A stretch of DNA of 64,000 nt from NCBI GenBank assembly GCA_946811695.1, contig OX328123.1, positions 40,889,764-40,953,763 of the forward strand. Direction: 5' to 3'. The DNA comes from Gonocerus acuteangulatus (Eukaryota > Arthropoda > Insecta > Hemiptera > Coreidae). This document shows, piece by piece, positions 1-11,274 of the stretch (positions within the stretch are counted from its first letter, which is position 1; the number at the start of each line of letters is the position of its first letter). The notes under the pieces were generated by a model, which did no database searches, was not told the origin of the DNA, and saw only the letters and a list, made by a program, of their open reading frames with translations. The translations under genes were made by a program, and so were the position numbers.

Positions 1-52
1 TCTGAATTAAATTACTTGCCTATTGGACAAAGTTGTTTAACGTCCATCTTGA
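1..52 (+). other. Candidate upstream exon ending at a strong splice donor
   Basis: Bases 50-58 read GAG|GTAAGTT, a near-consensus 5' splice site. A matching acceptor (TTTCATTTCAG) ends at base 939, 24 bases before the BUD23 start codon. The simplest reading is an untranslated first exon of BUD23 whose intron (53-939) carries the MITE at 175-727. The stretch is also open in one frame, so it could instead be an exon of a gene lying upstream of the window. RNA data would decide. Confidence 0.3.
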
Positions 53-174
53 GGTAAGTTATAACTAATATAATGTTTTTATATGCTCACTTTTGAATGT
101 TTAATTAATTTCAATAAGTTCATACATGATTACAGTGACAACTAAGGTATGAAATACAAATATATTAAATATAT

Positions 175-727
175 GGTAAAACTGAAGGAGAGTGTCCTCA
201 GCACCGATTTTCTTCAAAGTTTGCACTATAACGTATTTTGATGCACTAAACACGAATCCGTTGAAAAAAAAAGTTGCTCGCAACTAGGAAAGAAGTTATT
301 TTTAAAAAAAAGTTCACTGTTATGAAGGTTAGGGAAGACTGCCTTGGACGACTTTTGGGCCATAGAATTCTTTTCATTTCTGCGAGTTGGATTGACTAGG
401 GGTTTTGATGTTTTCTTGAGCGAGCGGAAACGCATAGCACGTATGCCCAAAAGCGACAGTTTACGACCAAGTCAGCTACCACAGGTGAGTCTAAATTTCA
501 ATTACACTTCGTCATTAAGGACTATTGCGCAGGCGCGTGTTTACATATAAGCTGTTTACCCCGTCTTTTATAACCTCCATAACAGTGAACTTTAGTGCTT
601 AATAACTTCTTTCCTAGTTGCGAGCAACTTTTTTTTTTCAACGGATTCGTGTTTAGTGCATCAAAATACGTTATAGTGCAAATTTTGAAGAAAATCGGTG
701 CTGAGGACACTCTCCTTCAGTATTACC
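175..727. mobile_element. GGTA-family MITE, copy 1 (553 bp, long TIRs)
   Basis: Long terminal inverted repeats (about 125 bp each) start GGTAAAACTGAAGGAGAG on the left and are mirrored on the right, ending in TATTACC. Flanking 8-mers AAATATAT and AAATATAA match at 7 of 8 positions, suggesting an 8-bp target duplication. The interior carries the family motif seen in the copies at 60543 and 61099 (GAGTTGGATTGACTAG, then a GAGCGAGCGGAAACGCAT core). No transposase is present. The short open frame at 344-550 lies wholly inside it and is not a gene. Confidence 0.85.
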
Positions 728-963
728 AAATATAATTTTAAATGCAGTCAAGTTGTATAAAATTTGAAATTGAATGATTATACACACTTTGATCTAAAGA
801 TGTAATGAGAACAGAAATGGTGCTTAGTCACTATTACCTCTATGTTTAATTAGATGTCTGTGGAAGGTTATAGTTGTGTGATACCTTCTTTCTATTAAGG
901 TAAAATAAATCCTATTATTTTTGTTTAATTTCATTTCAGCGTTAATGATATAGTTTTAGTATT

Positions 964-1797
964 ATGTCTTCTGGTAGGCGCCCAGAGCATCAAGCTCCTC
1001 CTAATATTTATTACAACGATGAGGAGGCAAAGAAGTATACCCAGAATTCTCGCATAATTCAAATTCAGGTTGAAATGACAGAGAGAGCATTAGAGTTATT
1101 ATGTTTACCAGAGAATGTTCCTTGTCTAATCCTTGATTTAGGGTGTGGATCAGGCTTGAGTGGTAGTGTTTTAGAAGACAATGGCCACACATGGATTGGC
1201 ATGGATATATCTACATCCATGTTGAAGATTGCTCAAGACCGAAAAGTTGAAGGAGATTTAATTTTGAGTGATTTAGGCGAGGGAGTCCCTTTCCGGGCTG
1301 GTGTTTTTGATGGTGCGATTAGTATTAGTGCTTTGCAGTGGCTTTGTAATGCAGATCAAGCCAATCACAAGCCAGCAAAAAGACTATATACATTTTTCTC
1401 TACACTTTATACTTCTTTAAGCAGGACTGGTCGAGCAGTGTTTCAGTTCTACCCAGAAAACCCAGCACAAATCGAATTAGTTACAACACAAGCAATGAAA
1501 GCGGGTTTCTTTGGTGGGTTAGTTGTTGATTATCCAAACTCCACTAAAGCAAAGAAATATTTCCTTGTTTTGATGGTTGGTACCAATGACACATTACCGC
1601 AAGCCCTGGGTACTGAAGGTAATAATAGTACCATACCTTATTCCAAGGAGAGGGTATCTTTTAAAAATCTGAAAGGCAAGCCTATCAAGAAGAGTAGAGA
1701 CTGGATTCTTGAGAAGAAAGAAAGAAGAAAGAGACAGGGCAAGGAAACAAGAGAATTTTCGAAGTACACTGGAAGGAAAAGAAGTGGAAAATTTTAA
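964..1797 (+). CDS. bud23: 18S rRNA (guanine-N7)-methyltransferase BUD23-like (WBSCR22)
   Basis: Intronless 277-aa protein. Family knowledge: BUD23, with TRM112, methylates N7 of a guanine in 18S rRNA and supports 40S subunit maturation in the nucleus. Seen here: N-terminal RPEH and YYN motifs (residues 6-17); class I SAM-binding motif I LDLGCGSG (57-64); motif II region GMDIS (79-83); ISALQWLC (121-128), typical of BUD23; and the family-specific basic tail with SRDWILEKKERRKRQGK (about 243-260) and KYTGRKR near the C terminus, a likely nuclear localisation region. Length matches the family (about 275-285 aa). The ATG at 964 is the first in frame and gives the expected MSSGRRPEH start. An acceptor-like TTTCAG ends at 939, so a 5'UTR intron is possible. 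No frameshift or missing motif is visible. Confidence 0.96.
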   Translation: MSSGRRPEHQAPPNIYYNDEEAKKYTQNSRIIQIQVEMTERALELLCLPENVPCLILDLGCGSGLSGSVLEDNGHTWIGMDISTSMLKIAQDRKVEGDLILSDLGEGVPFRAGVFDGAISISALQWLCNADQANHKPAKRLYTFFSTLYTSLSRTGRAVFQFYPENPAQIELVTTQAMKAGFFGGLVVDYPNSTKAKKYFLVLMVGTNDTLPQALGTEGNNSTIPYSKERVSFKNLKGKPIKKSRDWILEKKERRKRQGKETREFSKYTGRKRSGKF

Positions 1798-3349
1798 TTT
1801 AATGTTGTACCAATATGACCATAAATCCATGTATCATAATATATTTTTTTGGTTAAAGACCATTTTTTAATATTATTTTTGTTTAAATATATTCAATCCT
1901 ACTTTTTTTTTGAGCATCCCTTGCGAAGTTCTCGATGTACAATGCCATTTAATTATATCAATAGTCAAGAAACTTATTAAGCAATAGACCACTAGAAAAC
2001 ATATGAATTTCTATCATCACAAGACATGACATCAAAATACGATTACTGAAACATGTGTTTCTACATTTTGGATAAAATTCTAGGATTTCAAAGATAGTTA
2101 AGACGCACCAGTTACATGACCATAAAGTAAACATGAGATCATATTTATTCGACTTTAGTTTACATTTAAAAATTCTAAAAAATACTTTTTTTTATTTATG
2201 ATTGAATATATACAGTGTTTTCCTGCATGGAAAATACTGGACTGTATTCAAATAATGTCTAATTTTTATTTCAACATAAAAAAAAAAAATGTAATAAGAA
2301 GATTAGGAACTTGTATATACTTAAGTATTACATATATAATCAGTTAAAAAATAAAACTCAGTAGTGTTACATTGTAACATTTCTTTCTACTGCAGGGAAA
2401 GAAATGCAATGATTCACAAAAAGAGTAGGATTTTAGTTTTCATTGAGAATTTAATATAGGTTTTTTATTTTTTTATTTTATATCTATTTTTTTTAATACT
2501 GGAATTGAATATTTTAATTCTCTGAACCAAAAAATGTTTTTAGCCATACAGTAAACACAGACAATCCATGACTAAAATCCATGACTAAACTCTAAAATTT
2601 GTTGACTATTTGAACTTTTTACTGCTCAGATTTGTTTCAGGTAGTATGCGATTTTAGAGTAGCAGGTAGACTGCTCTAAAAAGATCTTATTATTAGGATT
2701 ACAGGTCACTGCTATTTGAGTTATGGGCTACAGACAGATAAGACAAAATAATGTAATACTTAAAAAACCTTACTTCAAAGAACCTTGCCGGTTTAGCAGT
2801 TTCTATAATATTCATGTACCAAGAGAGAATTGAAAGAATTTTATACATAACTTCATTAGAAAAAATAGGGTATAATGCACTGCTGATCAATAAGGAAATT
2901 CAAAATCTAGAAAAAAAAATTATTTATTTACGGAGCAGCACAACAGCAAGGTGATTTGCCCGGATTCTTTGTGAAAGAAAACAAATTTAGATTTGATAAT
3001 TAGACCTACCTATTGCAATTATACCCTTTAAGATGGACTTGCAACTGAATGTAGATCTATTTATAATAAAATACTCCATCAAATTGGGAACCTAGTCTCA
3101 TAAAATATAAAAATAAATACAAACAAAGCCCACTTTACTATCTATTTATTATGAATCAATAACATTGAATTACTAGAAATAAACTGTGATTTTGTCCCGC
3201 ATATAGTTTACGCTATAACTGGAGATGGTCCATCCGAGGTATAGCATAAATATCTCGAACCCTTGCACAGCCTCCTCACCCATCAGCATCCCCAGTCATA
3301 ACAATTCTTGTTAATGCTCGCAAATATAATGGGTGTTTCCAAGTGACAC

Positions 3350-3414
3350 CTTGGAAAAATAACTTTAAATTTTAACGTTCATTTATTATTGACAACGAAT
3401 TGTAACCTATACTG
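3350..3414 (-). repeat. SINE-A fragment (minus strand)
   Basis: Contains the reversed SINE-A tail (AAATTTTAACGTTCATTTAT, then ACAACGAATT) followed by divergent body sequence. Recognised by comparison with the fuller copies at 11915, 13082, 54559 and 62776. The tRNA-like head is missing. Confidence 0.6.
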
Positions 3415-3466
3415 GATAAACTCCTGTTGCTGGTAATCTTTAGATAACCAGCAACAGGAGTTTATC
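3415..3466. repeat. Perfect 20-bp hairpin
   Basis: Arm GATAAACTCCTGTTGCTGGT (3415-3434), a 12-base loop, then its exact reverse complement (3447-3466). It abuts a SINE-A fragment. No function can be assigned. Confidence 0.75.
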
Positions 3467-6108
3467 TCTAGGTTATCTGTTCGATGACACTGGTCTGGAG
3501 CGCCCCAGTGTCTAGAAACATTATACTTTGATTACTTATCAATTGATGAATAACATATAGTAAGTTATCCTCATCCTCCATTCCTGGTAACCCGCACCCT
3601 CGCCTCAAGCGCAAATAGCCTAGAGACCTGTTGTAAACAAAGTTTGTAAAAATAATTGTAAATATTATAAATGTAAATACTGTAAATAGCTAAACCAACA
3701 ATGTAAACCTAAGATAAATTACAAGCTAATAGGTTTTGGCTAATGGACTTTTTTTCTATTGGTCATTCATGTCATTTCTTCAAAAACATATGAATTATAA
3801 AAAATACTTTGTGTATTATATAATTTCCAAATAAAGATATATAAAATATATAAAAAAAAACATGTAGTATGACGGAAACCATGCTATAATAAACTGCACA
3901 AAATTATACAGTACCGTTAATTTTGATGATACATTATTTAACACAATAAAATAACTACTTTTCTGCCGCAACGAAGCACTGGTATTCAGGTTTATTAATA
4001 ATAATAAACATTATTATTAAAATTCTTAATCACCAACTATACATACTAATATTCCTTTTTCGTTGTTCATAAAAACATCCTATCACTCATAGCTTTTTCA
4101 TATGCTCTCTAATCCTTCATGGTATAGAATTTCATAAACATCACATCTTCTCATAAATGAAGAATAAAAATAAAAGCAAATTAATTCCACTCATTCAGAT
4201 ATGGAATATGATAAAAGATGTATGTAACAAGCTTCACAAAACTGACTTCACTCAAAACAAACCATTTTTAGAGAATTAAGTATTTTCTGGCAGATGCATT
4301 TATACACTACAAAACTAAAAATGTCTTTGCAAGTTTCTTAATGTGTAACATTGAAATAATTAACGACTGCCCCCCTCCCCTGTGAAGAAGGAGCCATAAG
4401 AATATTCTATTCGAGTATATGCCATAAGAGTATAGCATTCTCCATTCAAATTAATTAGTTTTTTTTTGGGGGGGGGGGGCTAAAGCTCATTTCGAGCAGT
4501 CGGCTAATGATAATTGTAGGAAAAGCTCCTTTTTAGGTCTAATTCAGGTAAGAAAAATAATAATATTTAACTCTAGCAAGGCGCAATTGAAGGGTACAGG
4601 GGAAAAAACGGGCTAAATAAAAAAAAAATCGAAATTGAGTTAAGCACGGCATCCGGTAGCTTGATAGGAGTACTATGTTGTGTAAAAACGGCACAGGTAA
4701 AAAACAAGGCTTGTCCCTTTAAATAAGCAAAAGAAAATTTACTGTGCAGGAAAAGAAAGGGCTAAATTTGAGCACTAAAGGGAAAGAAGGGGGCAAATCA
4801 GCTGTGATTGAAGTTGATGTTAGAAAAAAGATTGTCTTAGCAGCTTATTTACAAGCAGTTGTTTGTTTTTTTCAGTTTTAATTACAGTGTGGAAGACTAC
4901 ATTTAAAGACTTTAGACATATTTCCAAATTTTGTGAAGAATATGCCAAACAATATGTATCGTCATTGTTCACCAGGTAAACTGAATCCAAAACACTGTAC
5001 CCAACATGTACATTGCTAATACGGTTTGAATTGAACAATATTACAAGTAAACAAGTTTGTTTTTCTACACAAACATTAAGCAAGTATATTAATATAGTGC
5101 AGACTTGCCTCCTTTTAATCAGTTTTTTGCCTTTTTTTACAAGTTCTTATATTTATAGGATAAAGCAACAAAACTTTAAATTGAAAAGCTCCACTTATAT
5201 TCTTAATGAGTTAGTTTCATTGATAATATCAATAAATGCTATCTAAGTAAGAATTTTGATATAGTTTTGAGTCTTTAAATCTAAAAAAGGCTCTCCTGAA
5301 AAAATTGTAAAAAGTGACAGCCCCTTCTTTCCCTGAGCCCTTCAATTATAATTTATTTACATACATACCTCACTGGGGTCCTAGAAACCCCTGAGGTTAA
5401 TCTGTTTTATAAATTATATGCTTAAATAATTTTGAGAAACCATTAATAAATGAAAGAAATAATAAAATTATACAGGTACGTGAACTCATAAAGTTAAGGG
5501 ACAAAATATTTATTTTATTTTACGTTTTACAAGATAAACTAAACATATACACATGTTCATAGTTCAGAAAATGCTTATCTAACAGTTCTGAAATTGTTTA
5601 CATTTTAAGATTTGGTATTTCTTTAGCATTACTGAATATATTTAAAATTTAATTACTTAGAAATATGAAGTTTATGACATAGTTCTTATCTTACGGAGAG
5701 CCCTACATTCCATACATTGCGATTTATATATCTCATGTATTGAGTTCTGGCAAACTTAACAAAATAATTTTGTTTACCTATATTTTTTTCTAGGATAAAA
5801 ATAATATCTTGCCTTCCTTTTTAAACTATCCTAAGGCTTTCTGTCGTTTTCATTTACACCTAACTCCATAATTAGTATTTTTATTGATCTTCTCATTGTC
5901 ACCATACATTTAATGGATGCATTACGAGCATTACCTTTAGCCCCTGGATTGATAATATTTATAGATAAGCATTTACCTTGCCTTTTCAATATGACAGTGG
6001 ACCGCTGATACCTATTTTTACCTAATAAAGGGTCAGTCCATTTGAAGGAAGCCAAAAAAAATATTAAAGGTTGCTTGACCATTTTTAATTTTTTTCAATG
6101 TTACTATA

Positions 6109-6844
6109 CAGGGTGTCCCTCATTGAGATGTCTTAACTTTAAGGGTTTATTCTGCAAAAATATAACATCTGTATTTATTATGTTAACAATAATTGTGATT
6201 ATTTCCAAAATGTTCTTCTGTCACCTTTCACTCTTTCCAAGGTGTCCCCTAATCCTTAATCAGAGCAAAAAGTGTGTGTACCTAGTGTGTGAAGGATGGG
6301 ACATCACTATATTCGCGTGAAATTACATTATGTGTTCCTAATGGCTTCTTCACACTAAAGCAAATTTGTTTTCACTTAGAAATCAGAAAAAATAGACTTA
6401 AATAATTTTTTCTTTTAAAACAACAGGGTACCATTTTAAAGCTTATTAAATAAGGCAACTTTTGTCACGGAGGCAAACCGCTAAGTCGACAAATAGCTGA
6501 TTAAGAATATATTGAATGAGTTAAGAAAACCCTAATAAAAATAGTTCACATCTATTTGGCTCTTAGTGTAGCTCCTAATTTACATGACAACATTTCAATA
6601 ACTGGTGTTCCTTATTGGAAATTTAATGTAGATTCTAGAAATGTGGTCGTCATTTACGATACATAGTCTAGAAATCCGGAAAACACAGTTTTTCATAAGA
6701 AAACCCAATAGCTTTGAAAATAGACAAAAGTTTGAATAGCTCTGCTACATGTTGAGATAGGATGCTCATTTCTGCGTCCCTGAACTACAAATAAGGTGCA
6801 GAATAAACCCTTAAAGTTAGGACATCTCAATGTGGGACACCCTG
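6109..6844. mobile_element. Mariner-type MITE (736 bp, TA target duplication)
   Basis: Ends read CAGGGTGTCCC and GGGACACCCTG, each next to a TA dinucleotide (6107-6108 and 6845-6846). The inverted repeats extend about 45 bp through a segment containing CTTTAAGGGTTTATTCTGC. TA target sites and CAGGGTGTCCC ends are typical of Tc1/mariner-superfamily non-autonomous elements. No transposase frame remains. Confidence 0.85.
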
Positions 6845-6846
6845 TA

Positions 6847-8503
6847 TAGTAAATACCTAATTTAACTAGTTGACTTCTTGAAAGATGTGCGGGTAAAAGT
6901 GCACATGAACATCATTACGTTCCAAGTTTATTCATTTAATTTGAGCTAACCACCACTGTTCATCATAAATGCATGCAACTGTGTCATTAACTTCTAAAGT
7001 TAAGAGTACAATTTTACTTTTGCAATGATCGTCATAATTTTCAGTCTTTGAAGTTTTATAGCACCATATTGTGTTTTTTCCATCAGCTTGAAATTTTTGG
7101 AAATCTCTTGTGCCTTTGATCTTGTTTTTAAATCTGGTTGTAAGTTTCTCAACGTGAATAAGAATGTACTCTTTTCTGACAAGAACCTTTAACCATATAC
7201 CTTTAATGTTTTCTTTGCAATAGGTGTTCATCTGGTCAATATTCAGGATTTGATCTTTATTTGTAAACTAGCCTTAGTTACTTCATGCTTGGTTGTGCCA
7301 CCCACTCTTCACAGGCATTTCTTCCATGGCAAGAAGCAAAGAAGTAGCACCATTCAGCCTCTAATTAAAAATCCCCCATGTGATTAAAAATATTATAAAC
7401 ATTTTTCCTATTCTTTTACTGGCTAACACTTCCATCTGAAAAGTAATCTACCTAATCAACTTTCGATAAATTTTCTTTTATAATCAATCACGTGTGATTG
7501 AGAGGCATGTACAACTGCCATGTTGTGCTCTAAATAGTCACTTAAGATAAATATTGAGCAACTGGCGGCTTTACCATCCTCTTTTCTTTTTATAGTATAA
7601 TAAAAATTATGAACAATTGCCTGGTCTTTGACACAATGGTATGCTTTTATTTCATCTCATTCCGTTTCAGCAAGTCTCTCTTGCCGAGCCTGTTAAACTT
7701 GAATCTTTCACCTACAGGCACACTCACGTATACAATTCATTATGAAATACACTTGCCATATTAAGAAAAAAAAATTGTGAAATGATCAATTAGCTAATTC
7801 ATACAAGAGCTCAAATTTTCTATCGAAGTACAAAAAAAATATAACTTTGTTCAACACCAAATACCATTGAAATTTTTACTGTAGTTTAGATGAAAATTTC
7901 ACACACAGATGCAAGATATGTGAAAAAGTCAGATTTTTATGCTTGGTCCCACCAAAGGTTTTAAGCCTTGAATTTCCAAAAAATTAACAAATATCCGTTT
8001 TTCAACAATTGTTTAAAAATGAAGAACTTTTTGGGCTTGATACACTACATGTGGTAAGTTGTCTATCATATCTAATAGTGTTAAGAAAATTAGCTCTGGT
8101 ATTTCATTCCTTCATTGAAAATGTCAGTCTGAAAAACTTTATTTTATTCAATTGGGCTTTAAAATGTTGGCAGCCATTTTCTCTTAGTGGTCATATAGTT
8201 TTGATCCTTATTTCTGGTAACCTTAATAATAGAACAGAACTTTGTGAAAAAATGGCGTGTGTTTCACTCCTGTAACATTACCCAGTCTGAAGATATTTAA
8301 TTTATTGCAAATGTCTATAAACTCTAAATTACGGTCTAGTAGCTAAACAAAAATAGCCGTCTCTCAAAAACATTGTAAACCCTGTTATAAATTAGTTATT
8401 TACTACATAGTAATATAAAAAAATTGAAATTGTGAAGCAACCTTCATTAGTTCATTTCACATGGATTGACTCTAATGCCAATTCATTTCATAGCCTTTCT
8501 TCC
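6847..8503. other. Intergenic stretch
   Basis: AT-rich DNA. Apart from the weak minus-strand frame at 6932-7231, nothing recognisable. A plus-strand open frame at 8009-8275 shows no domain or coding bias. Confidence 0.5.
6932..7231 (-). pseudogene. Possible remnant of a mobile-element-derived protein
   Basis: A 99-codon minus-strand open frame whose C-terminal end reads VACIYDEQWWLAQIK. Such 'V-A-x-x-Y-D-x-x-W-W' modules occur near the C termini of many insect proteins of mobile-element origin; that link is from memory and weak. No start context, splice sites or flanking TIRs were identified. It may be spurious. Confidence 0.25.
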
Positions 8504-8693
8504 TCAGCAAAATGTTTTATCAGAACTTTCTTTACTAGCTGTGTCTTCTATTTCCCTAATAACGTCATCTGATGACCTGGAGGGAAGTAGTATTCCATGT
8601 TCTTTGTTTTCACATTCTTGAGTAATAGCATTTTTTATATCTTCAGCAAGCCATTCAAATCCTTCTACAATGCATTTTGTGCAAATATCCAAC
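8504..8693 (-). CDS. Candidate terminal exon of an unrecognised gene
   Basis: On the minus strand an acceptor-like sequence (TATATATTTCCAG) ends at 8694. It is followed by 63 open codons, including the TGA stop at 8506-8504, entered in phase 2. The peptide contains LDICTKCIVEGFEWLAEDI and an acidic/serine-rich C terminus rich in D, E and S, ending DKTFC. I do not recognise a family. No matching upstream exons were found on the minus strand between 8700 and 15800, although that interval is full of transposons and exons could be further away. It could be a genuine last exon or a relic. Confidence 0.35.
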
Positions 8694-9083
8694 CTGGAAA
8701 TATATAGCATAAAAACATCAGAAGAAGATAAATTTTAAGGAAATATTTCTTACTCTTACCTTAATTATAAAGCAATTCAAACCACAGGCAAATAATGAAT
8801 AAAGAAAGACGCCTCACCAGGGTCTACAGGACCCTAACATAAGTTTACAGCACCAATTCTATGAAAAACTTATAACCTTTCCAGATTAAACACAAGAGTG
8901 GAAGGTGTATAACTTATAATATCAGAATAAAGAGTTACCTTAGCCATACGAATAATGCAATCATTAACCCTTGAGCCGTCACCTGTCTAAAAATTACACA
9001 AGCCATAACCTTGGGTCATATTGACCCGAAACCAAAAACCTAAATATTGACCATAATAATGATTTAAAGCACATTGTTATTAA

Positions 9084-10005
9084 CCCTGGAATCACAACAT
9101 GATAAAGCTGTTACAAATCTCACAACATGGGGTCATATAAGACCCCATCTAGTCTTTCGTAATTCTTTTAGAAATTTAGTGTTAGGTTTCTGAAATGATA
9201 TTTTAAGATAAGTATCATGTATAATGTAACAATTTATAACCAAATAATCTTATTTAACCGTAAAATAGGGGAGTGGGAAATCAAACATCAAAATACCACA
9301 AATTTAGATATAAGTTTATTTGAATATTTGTCCTCTGAATATCAACATTAAATATAACGTTTTCTCCTATAATATTTTGTCTTTATGACTGCTAGAATAA
9401 AAATATACTATAATATGTAAAATTGGTTTAAAAGGGGAAAAAATATAGTGATTTGAATGTATGCACATTATAATGATAAAAAAAAAAAATAAAAATATTA
9501 TTATTCATTTATACACTTTTTAGATATACTTTGCCTGTGTTCAGCACACAGACTCTTACTACACTTTGCACAATGTGTACAGCTTTCCTGGCTTATTTAC
9601 GACATATATATGGCCATCCACTTTTTCACTCTTATCACATACTTCACAAATTTCGCTGTCTTCACTATCCAAAACGTCTCCAAACTCTCTGTTTTTCTCT
9701 TCTACAATTTGCCAAAGCAACTCATTGTGAATTTCATCTTCAGTGAATAATAATATATCAGTGACATACTAAATTCGCTAAATAAAAATATTACATAAAC
9801 CTCAACGTGGGGTCGCCGGCGACCCAAAGGGCTTTATATACGTTCACAGGGATAGGAATGAGAAAAGCTTGACTCTCTATTATGATCACCTTGTCAGGAC
9901 AGGAAGGTACAGGATCGGACATGTTTATCAGCGGGGATGTGTAGGAAATAACAAATATTTTCAGAACTCAGGGGTCACGGGTGACCCCATGTTGTGATTC
10001 CAGGG
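9084..10005. mobile_element. Inner piggyBac-like element nested in the outer one
   Basis: TTAA at 9080-9083 and 10006-10009. The first 18 bases, CCCTGGAATCACAACATG, are exactly mirrored at the right end. It carries three GGGTC...GACCC palindromes: 9129-9146, the perfect GGGTCGCCGGCGACCC near 9811, and GGGGTCACGGGTGACCCC at 9971-9988. A decayed transposase C terminus lies inside on the minus strand. Its position inside the outer element shows it inserted later. Confidence 0.88.
9510..9760 (-). pseudogene. piggyBac transposase C-terminal Cys-rich domain remnant
   Basis: Minus-strand translation gives an acidic stretch (FTEDEIHNELL), then SEICEVCDKSEK and, after one frameshift, HCAKCSKSLCAEH. 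Paired C-x2-C clusters followed by C...H are the signature of the cysteine-rich domain at the end of piggyBac transposases, which binds element ends. The catalytic core is absent and the domain is broken by a frameshift, so it is non-functional. Confidence 0.65.
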
Positions 10006-10612
10006 TTAATAGTAATAAAATATAAGTCGTTTATGGAGGCAAAAATCGCAATAAACAACGAACAGGATGAAATTCATTTGAGGAATGGGAAATCAAAAGT
10101 AAGGCGTGCTCTTGACAGGTTTTATTTTATAAGGCTCAAAACCAAATAATATCACATTTATACTAGCGTTTTTTGGGTTGAAACTAATTTTTACAGTTTG
10201 TGCAAATATTAATTGAATAATTTTTGAAATAAATTGTTTGCATATCCCAAAAAAATGTGGGACACTTCTTACATTAATGCGGGGGCAAAAGCTACACCTC
10301 CTCTTCCTGGGATTGGATAAATCATATACATTCTCTCTATTGGCATAATAATTATCTCGTTATCTTGTAAGTAAATGTTGATTTTCATCTTCATGTTTCT
10401 CGGTATTACAGAGGGGGGCATCAAATTACCTGCCTCAGTACCCCAACTGATGGACCGGGTTGCTGAGATAAGCATGCTTGTTTATTTTTAAATTTATATT
10501 TATTTTAATATTAATGGTTCATATCTTCCCTTTAAATTTCTGTGTGCACAGCCAAACATTCAAAATAAAATAAAATAAATCCTTCATTTCGTCCGCGTCG
10601 GTTTCTCTTAAG

Positions 10613-10870
10613 CCTTTGCAAAATTACTACAGTTTCCAGGCTTGTAACCGTTGAAGAGTGTCTAAATGAATTAGAATCTCACAAACAAGGCATTTAGGTA
10701 GAAAATACCAACAATCTAATCAGAACATGTGCTCATTGCACTTATAATGAGCACATGTTCTGATTAGATTGTTAGTATTTTTGACCAAAATACCTTGTCT
10801 GAGAGATTCTAAATCATTTAGACACTCTTCAAGGGTTGCAAGCCTGGCAGCTGTAGTCATTTTGCAAAGG
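10613..10870. repeat. 258-bp fold-back hairpin element
   Basis: Two arms of about 125 bp beginning CCTTTGCAAAAT and ending ATTTTGCAAAGG, roughly 85-90% complementary, with a perfect 28-bp inner stem ending at 10737 and an 8-base loop (10738-10745). Probably a foldback-type MITE. If transcribed it would form a long dsRNA hairpin. Confidence 0.8.
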
Positions 10871-11274
10871 AAAATATTGCATTATTGTTGTAGAAGCATT
10901 ACTACATAAAAAACAATAAATAATACAAATCATATTTTAAAGCCATTGCATAAATTAGTTAACTATTTGTTAATTATAAACTCACAAATGCAAAAATAAT
11001 ATTGAAATTTAAAAATATAATTAGTTTAGTTACTTGCTCAATTGTGCCCAAAACTATGACGAATGTCGTCACCTCGGGTCAAAACGGCTAAAACCCCCAC
11101 TTATGAATATTACATCAATATCAACTACTATTTGATTAAACATGCTGAGAAAAGAGATATGTAAAAGTCTGAAAGTTTAATCACCAACAAAATAACTAAT
11201 AACAAATTTCACTAGCGCCAATATGACCCAGGGTGACGGCTCAAGGGTTAAGATATTCGTTCATAGTAAAGCCC

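Larger units (their letters stand above)
1798..6108. other. Gene-poor intergenic stretch
   Basis: AT-rich DNA with no open frame showing coding character. Contains a minus-strand SINE-A fragment with a perfect hairpin (3415-3466), a G-run near 4465-4479, and AATAAA motifs near 3830 without an associated open frame. A minus-strand open stretch at 5831-6082 has no recognisable domain. Confidence 0.6.
8968..11247. mobile_element. Outer piggyBac-like element flanked by TTAA
   Basis: TTAA at 8964-8967 and 11248-11251 flank inverted ends CCCTTGAGCCGTCACC and its mirror GGTGACGGCTCAAGGG. Both ends carry subterminal GGGTC/GACCC motifs. TTAA duplication and CCC-starting ends are diagnostic of the piggyBac superfamily. 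The interior is interrupted by a second TTAA element (9084-10005) and a long hairpin (10613-10870), so the original host element was roughly 1.1-1.35 kb. No intact transposase is visible. Confidence 0.85.

Noticed and set aside
344..550. Short plus-strand open frame upstream of BUD23 ending near a CAG|GTGAGT donor
   Set aside because: Lies entirely inside the GGTA MITE (175-727).
5831..6082. 83-codon minus-strand open frame, compared with the small KEOPS subunit Pcc1/LAGE3
   Set aside because: Similarity is limited to a vague helix pattern; no conserved motif or splice support.
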